Assembly: GCA_035945115.1 (NCBI GenBank) | Contig: DASZAN010000027.1 | Coordinates: 1-64,000, forward strand | Origin: DAHUYF01 sp035945115 | GTDB taxonomy: Bacteria > Pseudomonadota > Alphaproteobacteria > ATCC43930 > CGMCC-115725 | DNA: 64,000 nucleotides | Direction of reading: 5' to 3' | Part shown: positions 44,874 to 54,130 of the stretch, piece after piece | How the letters are laid out: the number at the start of each line of letters is the position of its first letter | How positions within the stretch are numbered: the stretch's first letter is position 1 | Program-made: the position numbers and the translations under genes | Notes under the pieces: model-generated | Database searches by the model: none | Told to the model about the DNA's origin: nothing | What the model saw: only the letters and a program-made list of their open reading frames with translations

Positions 44874-45007
44874 GGTTGCACCTCCGTCCGGCAACGTGCC
44901 GAGTGCACTCGCATAGTGATAAGGCGCGAGACGGCGCTTTATTCCCCGAGGTAACAAATCTGTAATGATGTGGGCGAAATCATGTCCGCCCCGGTTTCGC
45001 GGCGCTT

Positions 45008-45988
45008 TCAGCGGCCGGTGGTGAGCACCACCTTGCCGGTTGATTTGCGCGTCTTCAACAGCTCGAGCGCGTCCTTCACCTGCTCCAGCGGCAGGCGATG
45101 CGAGACATGGGGCTTGAGCTTTCCTGCCTCGTACCAGCGGAACAGCTCCTGGAAGGACTCCGCCTGGAGTTGCGGCTTGTAGCGGCGATAGGAACCCCAG
45201 AAGAAGCCGATGACATCAATGTTCTTCACCAGCACGAGATTGGCAGCGATTTGCGGAATCCGGCCGGCGGCAAAGCCGATGATGATGACACGCCCCTCCC
45301 AGGCGATACAGCGCAGGCTTTGATCGAAGGCATCCCCGCCCACGGGATCGTAGACGACGTCAACGCCGCGTCCGTCGGTGAGCACCTTCACCCGTTCGCG
45401 CAAATCCTCGCGCGTGTAGTCGATCAAGTGATCGGCGCCGGCGCGCTTGGCGACCGCCAGTTTCTCGGCGCCGCCCGCTGCGGCGATGACGGTGGCACCC
45501 ATCGACTTCGCGATCTCGACCGCGGTGAGCCCGACGCCGCCCGAGGCGCCCAGCACCAGCACGCTCTCGCCCGCGCGCAAGCGCCCACGCCAGGCGAAGG
45601 CGCCATGCGAGGTGCTGTAAGCCACGGGAAAGGCCGCGGCGGTGACGAAATCCATCGCCGCGGGAATAGGGTGCGCGCTGTCGGCTTCGACCACCACCTC
45701 CTCGGCATAGGCGCCGCGGCCGACGGACGAGAGAACGCGGTCGCCTACTTTGAGATGCCTCACGCCGGCACCGAGCTCGCTGACGACGCCCGCCACCTCC
45801 ATGCCGGGGATGAAGGGAAGCGGCGGACGATCCTGGTATTGGCCGGAGATCAGCAAGGTGTCGGCGAAATTGACGCCGGCGGCGTGGATGGCGATGCGCA
45901 CCGTGCCGGGGCGGATGGACGGCGGCGGCACGTCTTCGATCACAAGCTTCTCGGGTCCGCCAAGCTCCTTGCACAGCACCGCGCGCAT
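45008..45988 (-). CDS. NADPH:quinone oxidoreductase, zinc-independent MDR family
   Basis: 326 residues from ATG 45988; the frame extends 38 codons up without homology. MRAVLCKELGGPEKLVIEDV is a textbook start. GVNFADTLLISGQYQDRP, VLVLGASGGVGLTAVEIAKSMG (NADPH-binding GxxGGVG) and VDVVYDPVGGDAFDQSLRCI are the family motifs; no zinc cysteines. It reduces quinones or enones in the cytoplasm. The gene is 16 bases downstream of the asparaginase gene on the same strand. Confidence 0.93.
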   Translation of the reverse strand: MRAVLCKELGGPEKLVIEDVPPPSIRPGTVRIAIHAAGVNFADTLLISGQYQDRPPLPFIPGMEVAGVVSELGAGVRHLKVGDRVLSSVGRGAYAEEVVVEADSAHPIPAAMDFVTAAAFPVAYSTSHGAFAWRGRLRAGESVLVLGASGGVGLTAVEIAKSMGATVIAAAGGAEKLAVAKRAGADHLIDYTREDLRERVKVLTDGRGVDVVYDPVGGDAFDQSLRCIAWEGRVIIIGFAAGRIPQIAANLVLVKNIDVIGFFWGSYRRYKPQLQAESFQELFRWYEAGKLKPHVSHRLPLEQVKDALELLKTRKSTGKVVLTTGR

Positions 45989-46004
45989 GGTCTTCCTCCC
46001 TCGC

Positions 46005-47036
46005 TCAGGTCGCGAGCGCTGTTGCCGCCCGCAGCTCGCCGATGCGGCGGCCGGCGACATTGTTGATGATCGGCCGCAGCAACGGCGCAAGCGCGCTCGC
46101 ATCGGCCGCGGTGAGCGCGCCTAAGCGCTGCAGCACCGCGCCCATCGCCACCTCGGCGGCGCGACCATTGCCGCTCTCGATCTTGAGCGCCACGCCCAGG
46201 CGCAGCGTCGGCAGCGCCGCGCAGAACACGCCCTCCGCGCCTGGTTTCAGGCGTACGCGTTGGCCCGCCGCTTCCATCACCAGCGTGGGAAAGCCGCCGG
46301 TGCCGTCGACCATCAGCGGCTTTGCCGCCATGGCATCGATAAGACGCCGAGCCGCGGCCGCGCGCGACACCGGCACCTCGCGCGGATCGGCGAGCCGTGC
46401 CATCGCCTGCGCTATGGCCGAGAGCGGAATACCGATGACGGGAATGCCGCAGCCATCGGTGCCGCGCGGCGCGCGCGCGAGATCGCGTCCGGTCATCGCC
46501 TCGAGCACGGCAAGCACGCGGCGCTGCACGGGATGATCCGGCTCGATATAGCCGCGCGTCGGCTCTCCCAAATGGCGCGCTGTCGTGAGAAAGCCTGCAT
46601 GCTTGCCGGAGCAGTTGTTGTGGAGCGGCGATGGCGCCGCCCCGGCGCGGATGAGCGCATGCGCCGCCGCCGTGTCGTTGGGAAGATGGGCGCCGCATTC
46701 GAGGTCATTGGGACCGAGCCCCAGGCGCTCGAGCCAACGGGCGACGGCTGTCACATGCACGCTCTCGCCGTGATGCGAGGCGCAGGCGAGTGCCAACTCT
46801 TGGTCACCGAGGCCGAAGCGGTCGGCGGCGCCGCTCTCGACGAGCGGCAACGCCTGCAGCGGCTTGATCGCCGACCGGGCGAAGACCTGCCGCTCGACAT
46901 CACCAAGCGCCAGCACAACGCGTCCCGCGGCATCGACCACGGCGACGGCGCCGCGATGGCGGCTTTCGATCATGTCGCCGCGCGTCCCTTCGACGAGCAC
47001 GGGATCGGCGGTCGCCTCGGCCGGATGATCGTGCAT
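46005..47036 (-). CDS. asparaginase of the Rhizobium etli type
   Basis: 343 residues from ATG 47036, which has CCGGAGG eleven bases upstream; a TTG 19 codons earlier is the alternative. The signature NNCSGKHAGFL and TDGCGIPVIGIPL contain the two cysteines that bind zinc in the R. etli inducible asparaginase, and FARSAIKPLQALPLV the Ser-Lys catalytic pair. This class is unrelated to E. coli AnsA/AnsB. It hydrolyses L-asparagine to aspartate and ammonia, cytoplasmic. Followed by the quinone oxidoreductase. Confidence 0.9.
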   Translation of the reverse strand: MHDHPAEATADPVLVEGTRGDMIESRHRGAVAVVDAAGRVVLALGDVERQVFARSAIKPLQALPLVESGAADRFGLGDQELALACASHHGESVHVTAVARWLERLGLGPNDLECGAHLPNDTAAAHALIRAGAAPSPLHNNCSGKHAGFLTTARHLGEPTRGYIEPDHPVQRRVLAVLEAMTGRDLARAPRGTDGCGIPVIGIPLSAIAQAMARLADPREVPVSRAAAARRLIDAMAAKPLMVDGTGGFPTLVMEAAGQRVRLKPGAEGVFCAALPTLRLGVALKIESGNGRAAEVAMGAVLQRLGALTAADASALAPLLRPIINNVAGRRIGELRAATALAT

Positions 47037-47153
47037 GAACGGGAAAGCCTCCGGAAGGAAGGCCACCTTGCCCGCCGCGGCGATAGGGCGCAAGAGGGCG
47101 CCGAATGCGCGTCACGCTTGGCAGCGTGGGCGCCGATTGGTTATGGTTTCGCC

Positions 47154-47705
47154 ATGCCACGGTCCGCATCTTCGCACGCCCTCGTGATTCCCCTTTTGCT
47201 GCTCGCCGCTGCCCTGCCGTTTCTCGGCGAGGGAGCGGCCGCGCAAGGGGCGGGCGAGACCATCACGAAGCTTGGCAGCGCGCAGAGCTGGCAGGCCTAT
47301 CTCGACAACGCCAAGGGCCAGAAGATCTGCTACCTGATCGGCGAACCCAGCAAGAGCGAGCCCGCCAACGCCAAGCGCGCCAAGGTGTTCGCCAGCGTGA
47401 CGCACCGCCCGCATGAAAAGATCAGCAACGAGGTGAGCTTCAACGCCGGATACCTCTTCAAGGAAGGTTCCGACGCCGAGCTCACCGTCGACAACAAAAA
47501 ATTCGAGCTCTTCACCAACAAGGACACCGCCTGGGCGCGCGATGCCGCGACCGACAAGGCGCTGGTGGACGCACTCGCCAAGGGCAAGCAAGCCGTGATG
47601 AAGGGCGTCTCGGCGCGCGGCACCGCCACCATCGACACCTATACGCTCGCCGGATTCGGCCAGGCGCTGGGTGAGATCGACAAGGCCTGTGGGGTGAAGC
47701 GCTAG
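47154..47705 (+). CDS. invasion-associated locus B (IalB) family secreted protein
   Basis: 183 residues from ATG 47154. Signal peptide about 1-30 (cleavage after AAAQ). Mature protein: WQAYLDNAKGQKICYLIGEP, VFASVTHRPHEKISNEVSFN, AGYLFKEGSDAELTVDNKKF, GVSARGTATIDTYTLAGF and a final Cys at EIDKACGVKR. These are the conserved blocks of the IalB family, where the two cysteines probably form a disulfide. The name comes from Bartonella but the family is widespread in non-pathogens. Divergent from the asparaginase gene; converges on the carrier gene. Confidence 0.9.
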   Translation: MPRSASSHALVIPLLLLAAALPFLGEGAAAQGAGETITKLGSAQSWQAYLDNAKGQKICYLIGEPSKSEPANAKRAKVFASVTHRPHEKISNEVSFNAGYLFKEGSDAELTVDNKKFELFTNKDTAWARDAATDKALVDALAKGKQAVMKGVSARGTATIDTYTLAGFGQALGEIDKACGVKR

Positions 47706-47715
47706 GCGCTTCCGC

Positions 47716-49083
47716 TCAAGGCGCGTAGCCCAAGAGACGCCACCAGAGATAATCGAGCGGCAGCAGCACGACGAGCGTGATGGCGGCGAGTGCCAGTGTC
47801 AGTTTGGTGGCGGGGCGGATGCCGACGCGGCCGAGCTGCAGCGCGACCATCATCGGCGGCGATTCGACCGGCAGGAACACGGTCGAATAGACCACCACCT
47901 GCAACATGAGGACGCTCAGGAGCGGCAGGCCGCTCGCATTGGCGAAATCCTGGGCGAGCGGTGTCAGCACCGCGGGGACGGCGGTAACCGTGGTGATGAG
48001 ACCCAGCGCGGCGCCGATGGCGGCGAGAATGGCGAGATTGGCCGCGGTCTGTCCCGGCGCCAGCGGCGCGATCTGCAGCAAGACGGTGCTCGCGGCGCGG
48101 CTGAGGCCGCTCTCGGCGACCATCGCGCCCAAGCCCAAGATGGCGGCAATGTAGACAAGCGTGACGACGTTGATGCGCTCGGAGAACGTCCTGGGCGCGA
48201 GCATGCCGATGGGGGGCATCAGGCAGAGAATGCCGGTCGCGAGCGAAATCCAGGCGGGCGAGACGCCATGGATGAAATCGGTGGCGAAGAGGAGGAGGGA
48301 GAGCGCGAGCAGTAAAGTAAGTCGCCGCTCCCCATGCGAGAGGGCGCCGGGCGCGGCCTCCGCCCGCTGCACGAGCCGGCCGGGTTCGGGAAAGAGGCGG
48401 CAGACAAGCCAGATCAGGATCACCGTCTTGAGCGCGCCGAGGATCGGAAAGTGCAGCAGCAGATAGGGCGCATAGGCGAGCTTCACGCCATAAAGCGTTT
48501 CGGCGGCACCCAGCAGCACGCCGTTCGGCACGTTGGCGGGAAGGATGGTGGTCGGCGGCATGTAGCTCGCCGCCGCCACCGTGATCACCAACCCCGCATA
48601 GCCGTTGCGCCCCGGCTGAAGCCCGAGCCGGTCGGCCAGCGCCAGCACGATCGGCATGAGCAAGAGGATGCGGCCGTTGGTCGACGGCATCAGGAACGCT
48701 AGGCCCACGGCCGCGAGTGCGACCGCCGTAACCGCGCGCGAATAGGAATCGCCGATGCGCGCGAAGAGGAGATTGGCGAGACGACGGCCCAAGCCGCTCT
48801 CTTGCACCGCCACGGCGATGATGGCGCCGCCGAAGACGAGCCACCACGCCGCCGACGCGAAGCCCGAAAAGATCGCCGTCGGTGTCGCGATATGAAAGAG
48901 GACGGCGAGCAGAAAGAAGAGGAGACTGGTCACCGGCTCGGGAAAGACGCCGAGCGCCCACGACACCATGGCGAAGCCGACGAGAATGCCGGCCGCGCCG
49001 ATGCGGCTTTCCGCCCCTTGGGCGGCGAAAAAAAGCGCCGCGATGACGCCGAGCACGACGAGAGGGGGCAACACGCGCTTCAA
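47716..49083 (-). CDS. SLC13/DASS-family anion transporter
   Basis: 455 residues from a TTG at 49083, chosen because AGGAAGG lies seven bases upstream and because the frame further up is translated repeat DNA. About twelve helices, with FLMPSTNGRILLLMPIVLAL and TTVTAVPAVLTPLAQDFANAS in the positions of the two SNT-type Na+/substrate motifs. Carries sulfate or dicarboxylates in known members; substrate not deducible. Located just after the acetoacetyl-CoA synthetase gene on the same strand, so a link to organic acids is possible. Confidence 0.88.
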   Translation of the reverse strand: MKRVLPPLVVLGVIAALFFAAQGAESRIGAAGILVGFAMVSWALGVFPEPVTSLLFFLLAVLFHIATPTAIFSGFASAAWWLVFGGAIIAVAVQESGLGRRLANLLFARIGDSYSRAVTAVALAAVGLAFLMPSTNGRILLLMPIVLALADRLGLQPGRNGYAGLVITVAAASYMPPTTILPANVPNGVLLGAAETLYGVKLAYAPYLLLHFPILGALKTVILIWLVCRLFPEPGRLVQRAEAAPGALSHGERRLTLLLALSLLLFATDFIHGVSPAWISLATGILCLMPPIGMLAPRTFSERINVVTLVYIAAILGLGAMVAESGLSRAASTVLLQIAPLAPGQTAANLAILAAIGAALGLITTVTAVPAVLTPLAQDFANASGLPLLSVLMLQVVVYSTVFLPVESPPMMVALQLGRVGIRPATKLTLALAAITLVVLLPLDYLWWRLLGYAP

Positions 49084-49122
49084 CGTGGTGCCCTTCCTGT
49101 TGTCGCGCTCGCCGTTCCCTCT

Positions 49123-49230
49123 CACCCTGTCCCTCTCCCGCAAGGGGAGAGGGGACGCACAGCGCCTGTCATTCCCTCTCCCCATGCGGGAGAGGGAGGG
49201 GCCCATCGCGAAGCGATGGGAGGGTGAGGG
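49123..49230. repeat. GC-rich palindromic repeats upstream of the SLC13 gene
   Basis: Two copies of the CCTCTCC/GGAGAGG motif in tandem (CCCTCTCCCGCAAGGGGAGAGG near 49131-49152 and CCTCTCCCCATGCGGGAGAGG near 49174-49196), then CCCATCG-CGAAG-CGATGGG and TGAGGGGTTGAG to 49230. Same family as 15236, 28006 and 60556. Longer frames in the track through here are artefacts of the repeat. Confidence 0.75.
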
Positions 49231-49248
49231 GTTGAGCGGACCACACGC

Positions 49249-51204
49249 TCACGTCCTGAGCTGCGGCAGGTTGCGGTAGAGGTCGAGCGCTTCGGGGTTG
49301 GCGAGCGCCTCGAGATTCTTGACGGCGCGGCCATGCACGACATCGCGGACGGCAAGCTCGACGATTTTGCCGCTCTTGGTGCGGGGAATGTCCGCCACTT
49401 GCACGATCTTCGCCGGCACGTGGCGGGGCGAGGCGTTGGCGCGAATCTGCACATTGATGCGCTTCACGAGATCGTCGCTGATGACGATCCCTTCGCGCAG
49501 CTTGACGAAGAGTACGACGCGCACGTCGTTCTGCCAATCTTGACCGATGACGAGCGCCTCCAGCACTTCCGGCACCTGCTCCACTTGGCGGTAAATCTCC
49601 GCCGTGCCGATGCGAACGCCGCCGGGATTGAGGACGGCGTCGGAGCGGCCGTGAATGACGAAGCCATCATGCGCCGTCTTGGCGGCGAAATCGCCGTGGC
49701 ACCAGATGCCGGGAAAACGTGCAAAATAGGCGTTGTGGTACTTGCTGCCGTCGGGATCGTTCCAGAACGCGATGGGCATGCTGGGGAAGGGACGGCGGCA
49801 GACGAGCTCGCCCTTATCGTCGACGGCGGCAGGCTTGCCGTCATCGGTGAGCACGTCGACGGCCATGCCGAGACCTGCCGTCTGGATCTCGCCGCGCCAG
49901 ACCGCGCCTATGGGATTGCCCAGCACGAAGCACGAGATGATGTCGGTGCCGCCGGAGATCGACGACAGGCAGAGATCGGACTTCACCTTGTCGTAGACGA
50001 AATCGAAGCTTTCCGGCGCCAAGGGAGATCCAGTCGATGTCATGAGGCGCACGCTCGAGAGACGATGCGTCTTCTTCGGGTCGAGCCCGGCCTTGTGGAC
50101 GGAATCGATCCACTTCGCCGAGGTGCCGAAAAGCGTCATGCGCTCCTGATCGGCGAAGTCGAAGAGCACGTTGCCGTCGGGATGGAAGGGCGAGCCGTCA
50201 TAGAGCAGCAGCGTCGCTTCGGAGGCGAGCGCCGAGGCGAGCCAGTTCCACATCATCCAGCCACACGTCGTGAAGTAGAAGACACGATCGTCGCGCCGGA
50301 CGTCCGAGTGGAGGCGATGCTCCTTGAGATGCTGCAGGAGCGTGCCGCCCGCGCCGTGCACGATGCATTTCGGCACCCCTGTGGTGCCGGAGGAATAGAG
50401 GATGTAGAGCGGATGCCTGAAGGGAAGCCGCGCGAACGCAATGGTCTTCGCGGCATAAGGGGCGATGTAGTCGGCGAGCATGGTGCCGAGCGGCAGGCCC
50501 GCAAGCGCGGAGCTCTCGCGCGTGTAGGGCACCACCACGACGCGTTTCAGGCTCGGCAATTGCGACGCGATCTCCGCCGCCTTGTCGAGACAATCGAAGC
50601 TCTTGCCGCCGTAGTAGTAGCCTTCGGCCAACATGAGGATCTTGGGCTCGATCTGGCCGAAGCGGTCGAGCACGCCCTTGACGCCGAAATCGGGCGAGCA
50701 GGAGGACCAGACGGCGCCCAGCGATGCCGCGGCGAGCATCGCGATCACGGTCTCCGGCATGTTCGGAAGATATCCTGCGACGCGGTCGCCGGGGCCGACG
50801 CCGTCCGCGGCAAAGGCCTGCGCGAGGCGCGAGACAGCGTCGTAAAGCTGCGCATGCGACAGGCGCCGCCGCACCTTGTCCTCGCCCCAGAAGACGATGG
50901 CGTCGGCGGCATCGCGTCGACGCAGCAGGTTTTCGGCGAAATTGAGCTTCGCGTCCGGGAAGAAGCACGCACCCGGCATCTTGTAGCCGTCGACGAGTGT
51001 CGTCTCGCCGGCGGTCTCGGCGATCACCTCGGCGAAATCCCAGAGCGAGCGCCAGAAGCGGTCCGGCTGTTCGACCGACCAGCGATGAAGCGCCGCATAG
51101 TCACCGAGACCCGCGCCCCAGCGCTCGTTCACGGCACGGCGAAAGCGCGTGAGGTTTGCCTCTTCGACCTGTTGCGCGGAGGGCTGCCAGAGCGGTTGAT
51201 CCAT
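49249..51204 (-). CDS. aacS: acetoacetate--CoA ligase
   Basis: 651 residues, the length of acetoacetyl-CoA synthetases. ANL motifs: LYSSGTTGVPKCIVHGAGGT, STGSPLAPESFDFVYDKVKS, SSISGGTDIISCFVLGNP and the hinge GRSDAVLNPGGVRIGTAEIY, with the catalytic Lys in IPRTKSGKIVELAVRDVV. The N-terminus QPLWQPSAQQVEEANLTRF is specific to this enzyme. It activates acetoacetate for PHB turnover or sterol-like pathways. Cytoplasmic. Confidence 0.95.
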   Translation of the reverse strand: MDQPLWQPSAQQVEEANLTRFRRAVNERWGAGLGDYAALHRWSVEQPDRFWRSLWDFAEVIAETAGETTLVDGYKMPGACFFPDAKLNFAENLLRRRDAADAIVFWGEDKVRRRLSHAQLYDAVSRLAQAFAADGVGPGDRVAGYLPNMPETVIAMLAAASLGAVWSSCSPDFGVKGVLDRFGQIEPKILMLAEGYYYGGKSFDCLDKAAEIASQLPSLKRVVVVPYTRESSALAGLPLGTMLADYIAPYAAKTIAFARLPFRHPLYILYSSGTTGVPKCIVHGAGGTLLQHLKEHRLHSDVRRDDRVFYFTTCGWMMWNWLASALASEATLLLYDGSPFHPDGNVLFDFADQERMTLFGTSAKWIDSVHKAGLDPKKTHRLSSVRLMTSTGSPLAPESFDFVYDKVKSDLCLSSISGGTDIISCFVLGNPIGAVWRGEIQTAGLGMAVDVLTDDGKPAAVDDKGELVCRRPFPSMPIAFWNDPDGSKYHNAYFARFPGIWCHGDFAAKTAHDGFVIHGRSDAVLNPGGVRIGTAEIYRQVEQVPEVLEALVIGQDWQNDVRVVLFVKLREGIVISDDLVKRINVQIRANASPRHVPAKIVQVADIPRTKSGKIVELAVRDVVHGRAVKNLEALANPEALDLYRNLPQLRT

Positions 51205-51218
51205 CGCCGAGCCTCAAT

Positions 51219-51443
51219 TCACCAAGGACGGCGCGACTTTAGCGCTCGCTCGCGCCGCCGCGCCAGCGCCGCGCGGCTGCCCGTGCCGAGGTCAAGGAAA
51301 GCGCGGAACGGCCCAGCGGCGATGCCGTTGGGTACGAGAAGACGATCGAGGAGTTCGACGAGGGCCGCCATCAGCAGCGGCACGCGGCGGAGTAGGACTT
51401 TGAGGGACGAGGGCGCAATGCGCGGCCCCGTCCTCTCTATCAC
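51219..51443 (-). CDS. possible small protein, weakly supported
   Basis: 74 residues from a GTG that overlaps the stop of the next gene upstream (GTGA) and ends 14 bases before aacS. It has a hydrophobic stretch (VPLLMAALVELLDRLLVPNG) and a basic tail. I recognise no domain, there is no clear ribosome binding site beyond coupling, and the composition is not distinctive. It may be untranslated spacer of the operon. Listed only because it would otherwise be an unexplained 235-base gap. Confidence 0.25.
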   Translation of the reverse strand: MIERTGPRIAPSSLKVLLRRVPLLMAALVELLDRLLVPNGIAAGPFRAFLDLGTGSRAALARRRERALKSRRPW

Positions 51444-52147
51444 TCCCGGGCCTGCTCGTATTTGTCGCCCGTCCAGGTGTAGCGGGCAGCCTTGCCGCCG
51501 CCCTTCGGTCGGAGCAGTAGATCGAAAAAGCCATTGGTCTGATGCGGCGAAAACGACACCACGAAATGCTCCTCCGTGGACTGGTCCTGGCAGTCCCGCG
51601 ATTTCTTTTTGCGCTCGCAGTCGTCGGCGAAAGCGCGGTCGAAGTTGCTGCGGCTGACGATCGTCGAAAAAATGGGCGACAGCTTCTTGCCGTGATAGCG
51701 GTAAAGCTGGAGGCTCTGGCTCGATGACGATCGCGCCGTCGAGGTGTAGTTGTTGGCGACGGTGACGCCGAACGCGACCTCACCGGGGCTGATGCGGTAG
51801 GGGATGAGGTCGAGCCCGATTGCGGCGTTCCAGAGCGGCTCGTCCGCGTCCGGCTCACCGTCGTCGCTGCGGGCGAGGAGCGCCAGCGTGTCGTGCGTTT
51901 CGCGAAAGACGCCGACCGCCACCTGTCCCTCATCTTGATCACGCAGCAAGGCGGCGGCGATCAACAGCTTCGCCTCCGGTCCATGGGGCCACGGTTTCAC
52001 GGCGACCTGCCTTTCTTCGAGCGGGGTGGGCTCGTCGGGAAGAAGCACGGCCAGTGCGGCGGCGCGCGGGTCGGTCTCGGGCGCGGCGGCGAGGGTCGAT
52101 CGCGCGGCCAGGATGAGGACGACAAGAAGAGGCCGAAACGCCGGCAT
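51440..52147 (-). CDS. secreted protein of unknown function
   Basis: 235 residues from ATG 52147 (CTGGAGA six bases upstream). A signal peptide about 1-22 (MPAFRPLLVVLILAARSTLA). The body has GPEAKLLIAAALLRDQDEGQVAV, RETHDTLALLARSDDGEPDA, PYRISPGEVAFGVTVANNY and FVVSFSPHQTNGFFDLLLRP, a beta-rich pattern without a family I know. Two cysteines (DDCER, SRDCQDQ) could pair. It is read from just downstream of folD with a 14-base gap. Confidence 0.7.
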   Translation of the reverse strand: MPAFRPLLVVLILAARSTLAAAPETDPRAAALAVLLPDEPTPLEERQVAVKPWPHGPEAKLLIAAALLRDQDEGQVAVGVFRETHDTLALLARSDDGEPDADEPLWNAAIGLDLIPYRISPGEVAFGVTVANNYTSTARSSSSQSLQLYRYHGKKLSPIFSTIVSRSNFDRAFADDCERKKKSRDCQDQSTEEHFVVSFSPHQTNGFFDLLLRPKGGGKAARYTWTGDKYEQARE

Positions 52148-52161
52148 GAAGGTTCTCCAGA

Positions 52162-53049
52162 TTAGAGGGTAGGCTCGGCGAAGCCGCGGCGTCGGCACGC
52201 GGCGATCAGCGTATTGCGCAACAAGCAGGCGATCGTCATGGGCCCGACGCCGCCGGGCACTGGCGTAATCGCGCCGGCGATGCCCTGCGCCTCGGCGAAT
52301 ACGACGTCGCCGACGAGACGGCTCTTACCGTCCTCGCCGGTGATGCGGCTGATCCCGATATCGATCACCGTCGCACCCTGCTTGATCCAGGTGCCCCGCA
52401 CGAACTCAGGCTTGCCGATGGCGGCGACCAGGATGTCCGCGCGGCGCGCAATCTCTGGCAGGTCGCGACTCTTCGAATGCGCGAGCGTGACGGTGCAGTT
52501 CTCCTGGAGCAGCAGCGCCGCCATCGGCTTGCCGACGATGTTGGAGCGGCCGATCACCACCGCCTCGGCGCCGGCAAGGTTGCCGAGCGTGGCGCGGAGC
52601 AGCAGGAGCGCGCCCCACGGCGTGCACGGCACCAGCGCCGAGCCGCCGCTCCAGAGCCGGCCGACATTGACGGGATGGAAACCATCGACATCCTTCGCCG
52701 GATCGATGGCGGCGGTGACGCGCTGCGGGTCGATCTGCCGCGGCAGCGGCAGTTGCACGAGAATGCCATCGGTTCCGTCATCGCCATTGAGACGATCGAT
52801 GAGAGCGAGGAGGTCGGCCTCGCCGGTGCTTGCCGGCAGGCGATGCTCGACGCTGCCGAGGCCCGCCTCGCGCGACGCCTTTCCCTTGCTTCGCACATAG
52901 ACGGCGCTCGCGGGGTCGTCGCCGACGAGCACCGCAGCGAGCGTCGGCACGATGCTATGGCGTCGCTTCAATTCTGCCGCCGCCACGGCGATCTTCTGGC
53001 GCAGCGTCAGCGCCGCAGCGGCGCCGTCGATCAGCTGGCTCTGAGCCAT
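52162..53049 (-). CDS. folD: methylenetetrahydrofolate dehydrogenase/cyclohydrolase
   Basis: 295 residues. The active-site segment SAVYVRSKGKA has Tyr51 and Lys55; GILVQLPLPRQID, DVDGFHPVNVGRL, VVIGRSNIVGKPMAALLL and ITPVPGGVGPMTIACLL are the remaining hallmarks. Bifunctional cytoplasmic enzyme supplying 10-formyl-THF. The PCTPWG segment has Trp where most have Arg, Lys or other residues. Its start overlaps the DUF167 gene by 19 bases. Confidence 0.97.
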   Translation of the reverse strand: MAQSQLIDGAAAALTLRQKIAVAAAELKRRHSIVPTLAAVLVGDDPASAVYVRSKGKASREAGLGSVEHRLPASTGEADLLALIDRLNGDDGTDGILVQLPLPRQIDPQRVTAAIDPAKDVDGFHPVNVGRLWSGGSALVPCTPWGALLLLRATLGNLAGAEAVVIGRSNIVGKPMAALLLQENCTVTLAHSKSRDLPEIARRADILVAAIGKPEFVRGTWIKQGATVIDIGISRITGEDGKSRLVGDVVFAEAQGIAGAITPVPGGVGPMTIACLLRNTLIAACRRRGFAEPTL

Positions 53050-53387
53050 GGGCGAAGCACCTCTTCGAGGTGGTGCGTGAGCGCCTTGGGGTCGCCGGCG
53101 ATATCGACGAGCTTGCGGCGATCGCCAGCGCCGAGCGCGATCGAGAAGGCGGTGCGCGGCAGGCGGAACGTCTTAGCTAAGAGCCGCAACAGCGCGTCAT
53201 TGGCCTTGCCGGCTTCTGGCGGCGCCGTCACCGCCACCTTGAGGGCGACGGCGCCTTCATGGTCCCCGATGAGGCCCAGAATGCGCTCCGTCGCTGCGCG
53301 CGGCGTGAGCCGTACGGCAAGTCGTAACCCGCCCGCGGTTGGCCGATAGGGAATCGCGATGTCCAGCGTTTCACCAGTTGTAGACAA
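53031..53387 (-). CDS. DUF167 (YggU-type) protein
   Basis: 118 residues. LRLAVRLTPRAATERILGL, VAVTAPPEAGKANDALLRLLAKTF and SIALGAGDRRKLVDIAG are the conserved DUF167 blocks. Function unknown; YggU is often next to YggT, as here (17-base overlap with the YggT gene), and folD follows. Confidence 0.92.
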   Translation of the reverse strand: MSTTGETLDIAIPYRPTAGGLRLAVRLTPRAATERILGLIGDHEGAVALKVAVTAPPEAGKANDALLRLLAKTFRLPRTAFSIALGAGDRRKLVDIAGDPKALTHHLEEVLRPWLRAS

Positions 53388-53676
53388 CGGGAATGAGCGC
53401 GATCAGCCACTCTTGGAGGAGCCAGATGATCAAGATGACGATGACCGGCGACACGTCGAGGCCGCCGAAATTGGGCAACAATCGGCGTATCGGCCGCAGC
53501 ACCGGCTCCGTCAGGCGATAGAGCACATCGCCGACCATGGCGACGTTGCGGTTGTAGGTGTTGATGATGCCAAAGGCGATGAGCCAGCTCATCACGACGG
53601 AAATGATGATGAGCCACATATAAATGTTGAGAACGTAGTAGAGAATCTTGATGACCGGTACCAGGAACGCGCCCAT
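53371..53676 (-). CDS. YggT-family membrane protein
   Basis: 101 residues with two long hydrophobic hairpins (about 5-28 and 71-95) and the loop YNRNVAMVGDVLYRLTEPVLRPIRRLLPNFGGLDVSPVI between, which is diagnostic. YggT homologues are inner-membrane proteins implicated in osmotic stress and cell-division/plastid-like processes. First gene of the yggT-DUF167-folD unit. Confidence 0.93.
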   Translation of the reverse strand: MGAFLVPVIKILYYVLNIYMWLIIISVVMSWLIAFGIINTYNRNVAMVGDVLYRLTEPVLRPIRRLLPNFGGLDVSPVIVILIIWLLQEWLIALIPVVYNW

Positions 53677-53754
53677 GCCTGCCCGACCCCCGAGAAAGTG
53701 CGGGCACCGTAGCCGCGTCGGCCTGGGCGGCGCAAGCCCGAGCCGTGTCGCCCA

Positions 53755-53982
53755 TCACGGGAGCTTGGCGTATTCCCGACGCACCGCCTCGTTCATTGCC
53801 GTTTCCGCCGTCTCGTCCCAGGCGCGGAAGCCGCAATGATCGCAGACGCTCACCTCGATCTTGACCTCGCAGGAGACGAGGCCCTTGTCGGTCCATTGGG
53901 TGAAGGCGAACTGCTCGGGGTGCTTGCCGATATGTCCGCGTTTGCAGACGGCGCAGAGTTCCGAGACGCCGATGCTTGCCAT
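53755..53982 (-). CDS. small zinc-ribbon-like protein
   Basis: 75 residues, no signal. Two CxxC pairs, CAVC at about 10-13 and CDHC at 47-50, suggest a zinc ribbon with WTDKGLVSCEVKIEVSV between. The tail DETAETAMNEAVRREYA looks helical. I do not know the family. Located in the gap between yggT and the tRNA gene, same strand as yggT. Confidence 0.65.
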   Translation of the reverse strand: MASIGVSELCAVCKRGHIGKHPEQFAFTQWTDKGLVSCEVKIEVSVCDHCGFRAWDETAETAMNEAVRREYAKLP

Positions 53983-54087
53983 GCCGAAAATCCGACTCTC
54001 CCTTGGCGATAGGTTGCTCTAATTCATACCGCGAATCGGGCGGCGTGCAGTGAAGTGGCTCACACACCGGTGTCGTGCGGCTCGCGC

Positions 54088-54117
54088 TTGACAGCCAATG
54101 CGGCCCACCCACATAGT
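54088..54117 (+). promoter_or_regulatory. promoter of the tRNA-Ala gene
   Basis: TTGACA (54088-54093) and CATAGT (54112-54117) are separated by 18 bases, and the tRNA begins 14 bases beyond the -10. A perfect -35 and close placement make this one of the better promoters in the window. Confidence 0.6.
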
Positions 54118-54130
54118 CGCCGGCCATTCC

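Noticed and set aside
49333..51657. 774-codon open frame on the plus strand inside aacS
   Set aside because: Antisense mirror of the ligase gene without recognisable domains or ribosome binding site.
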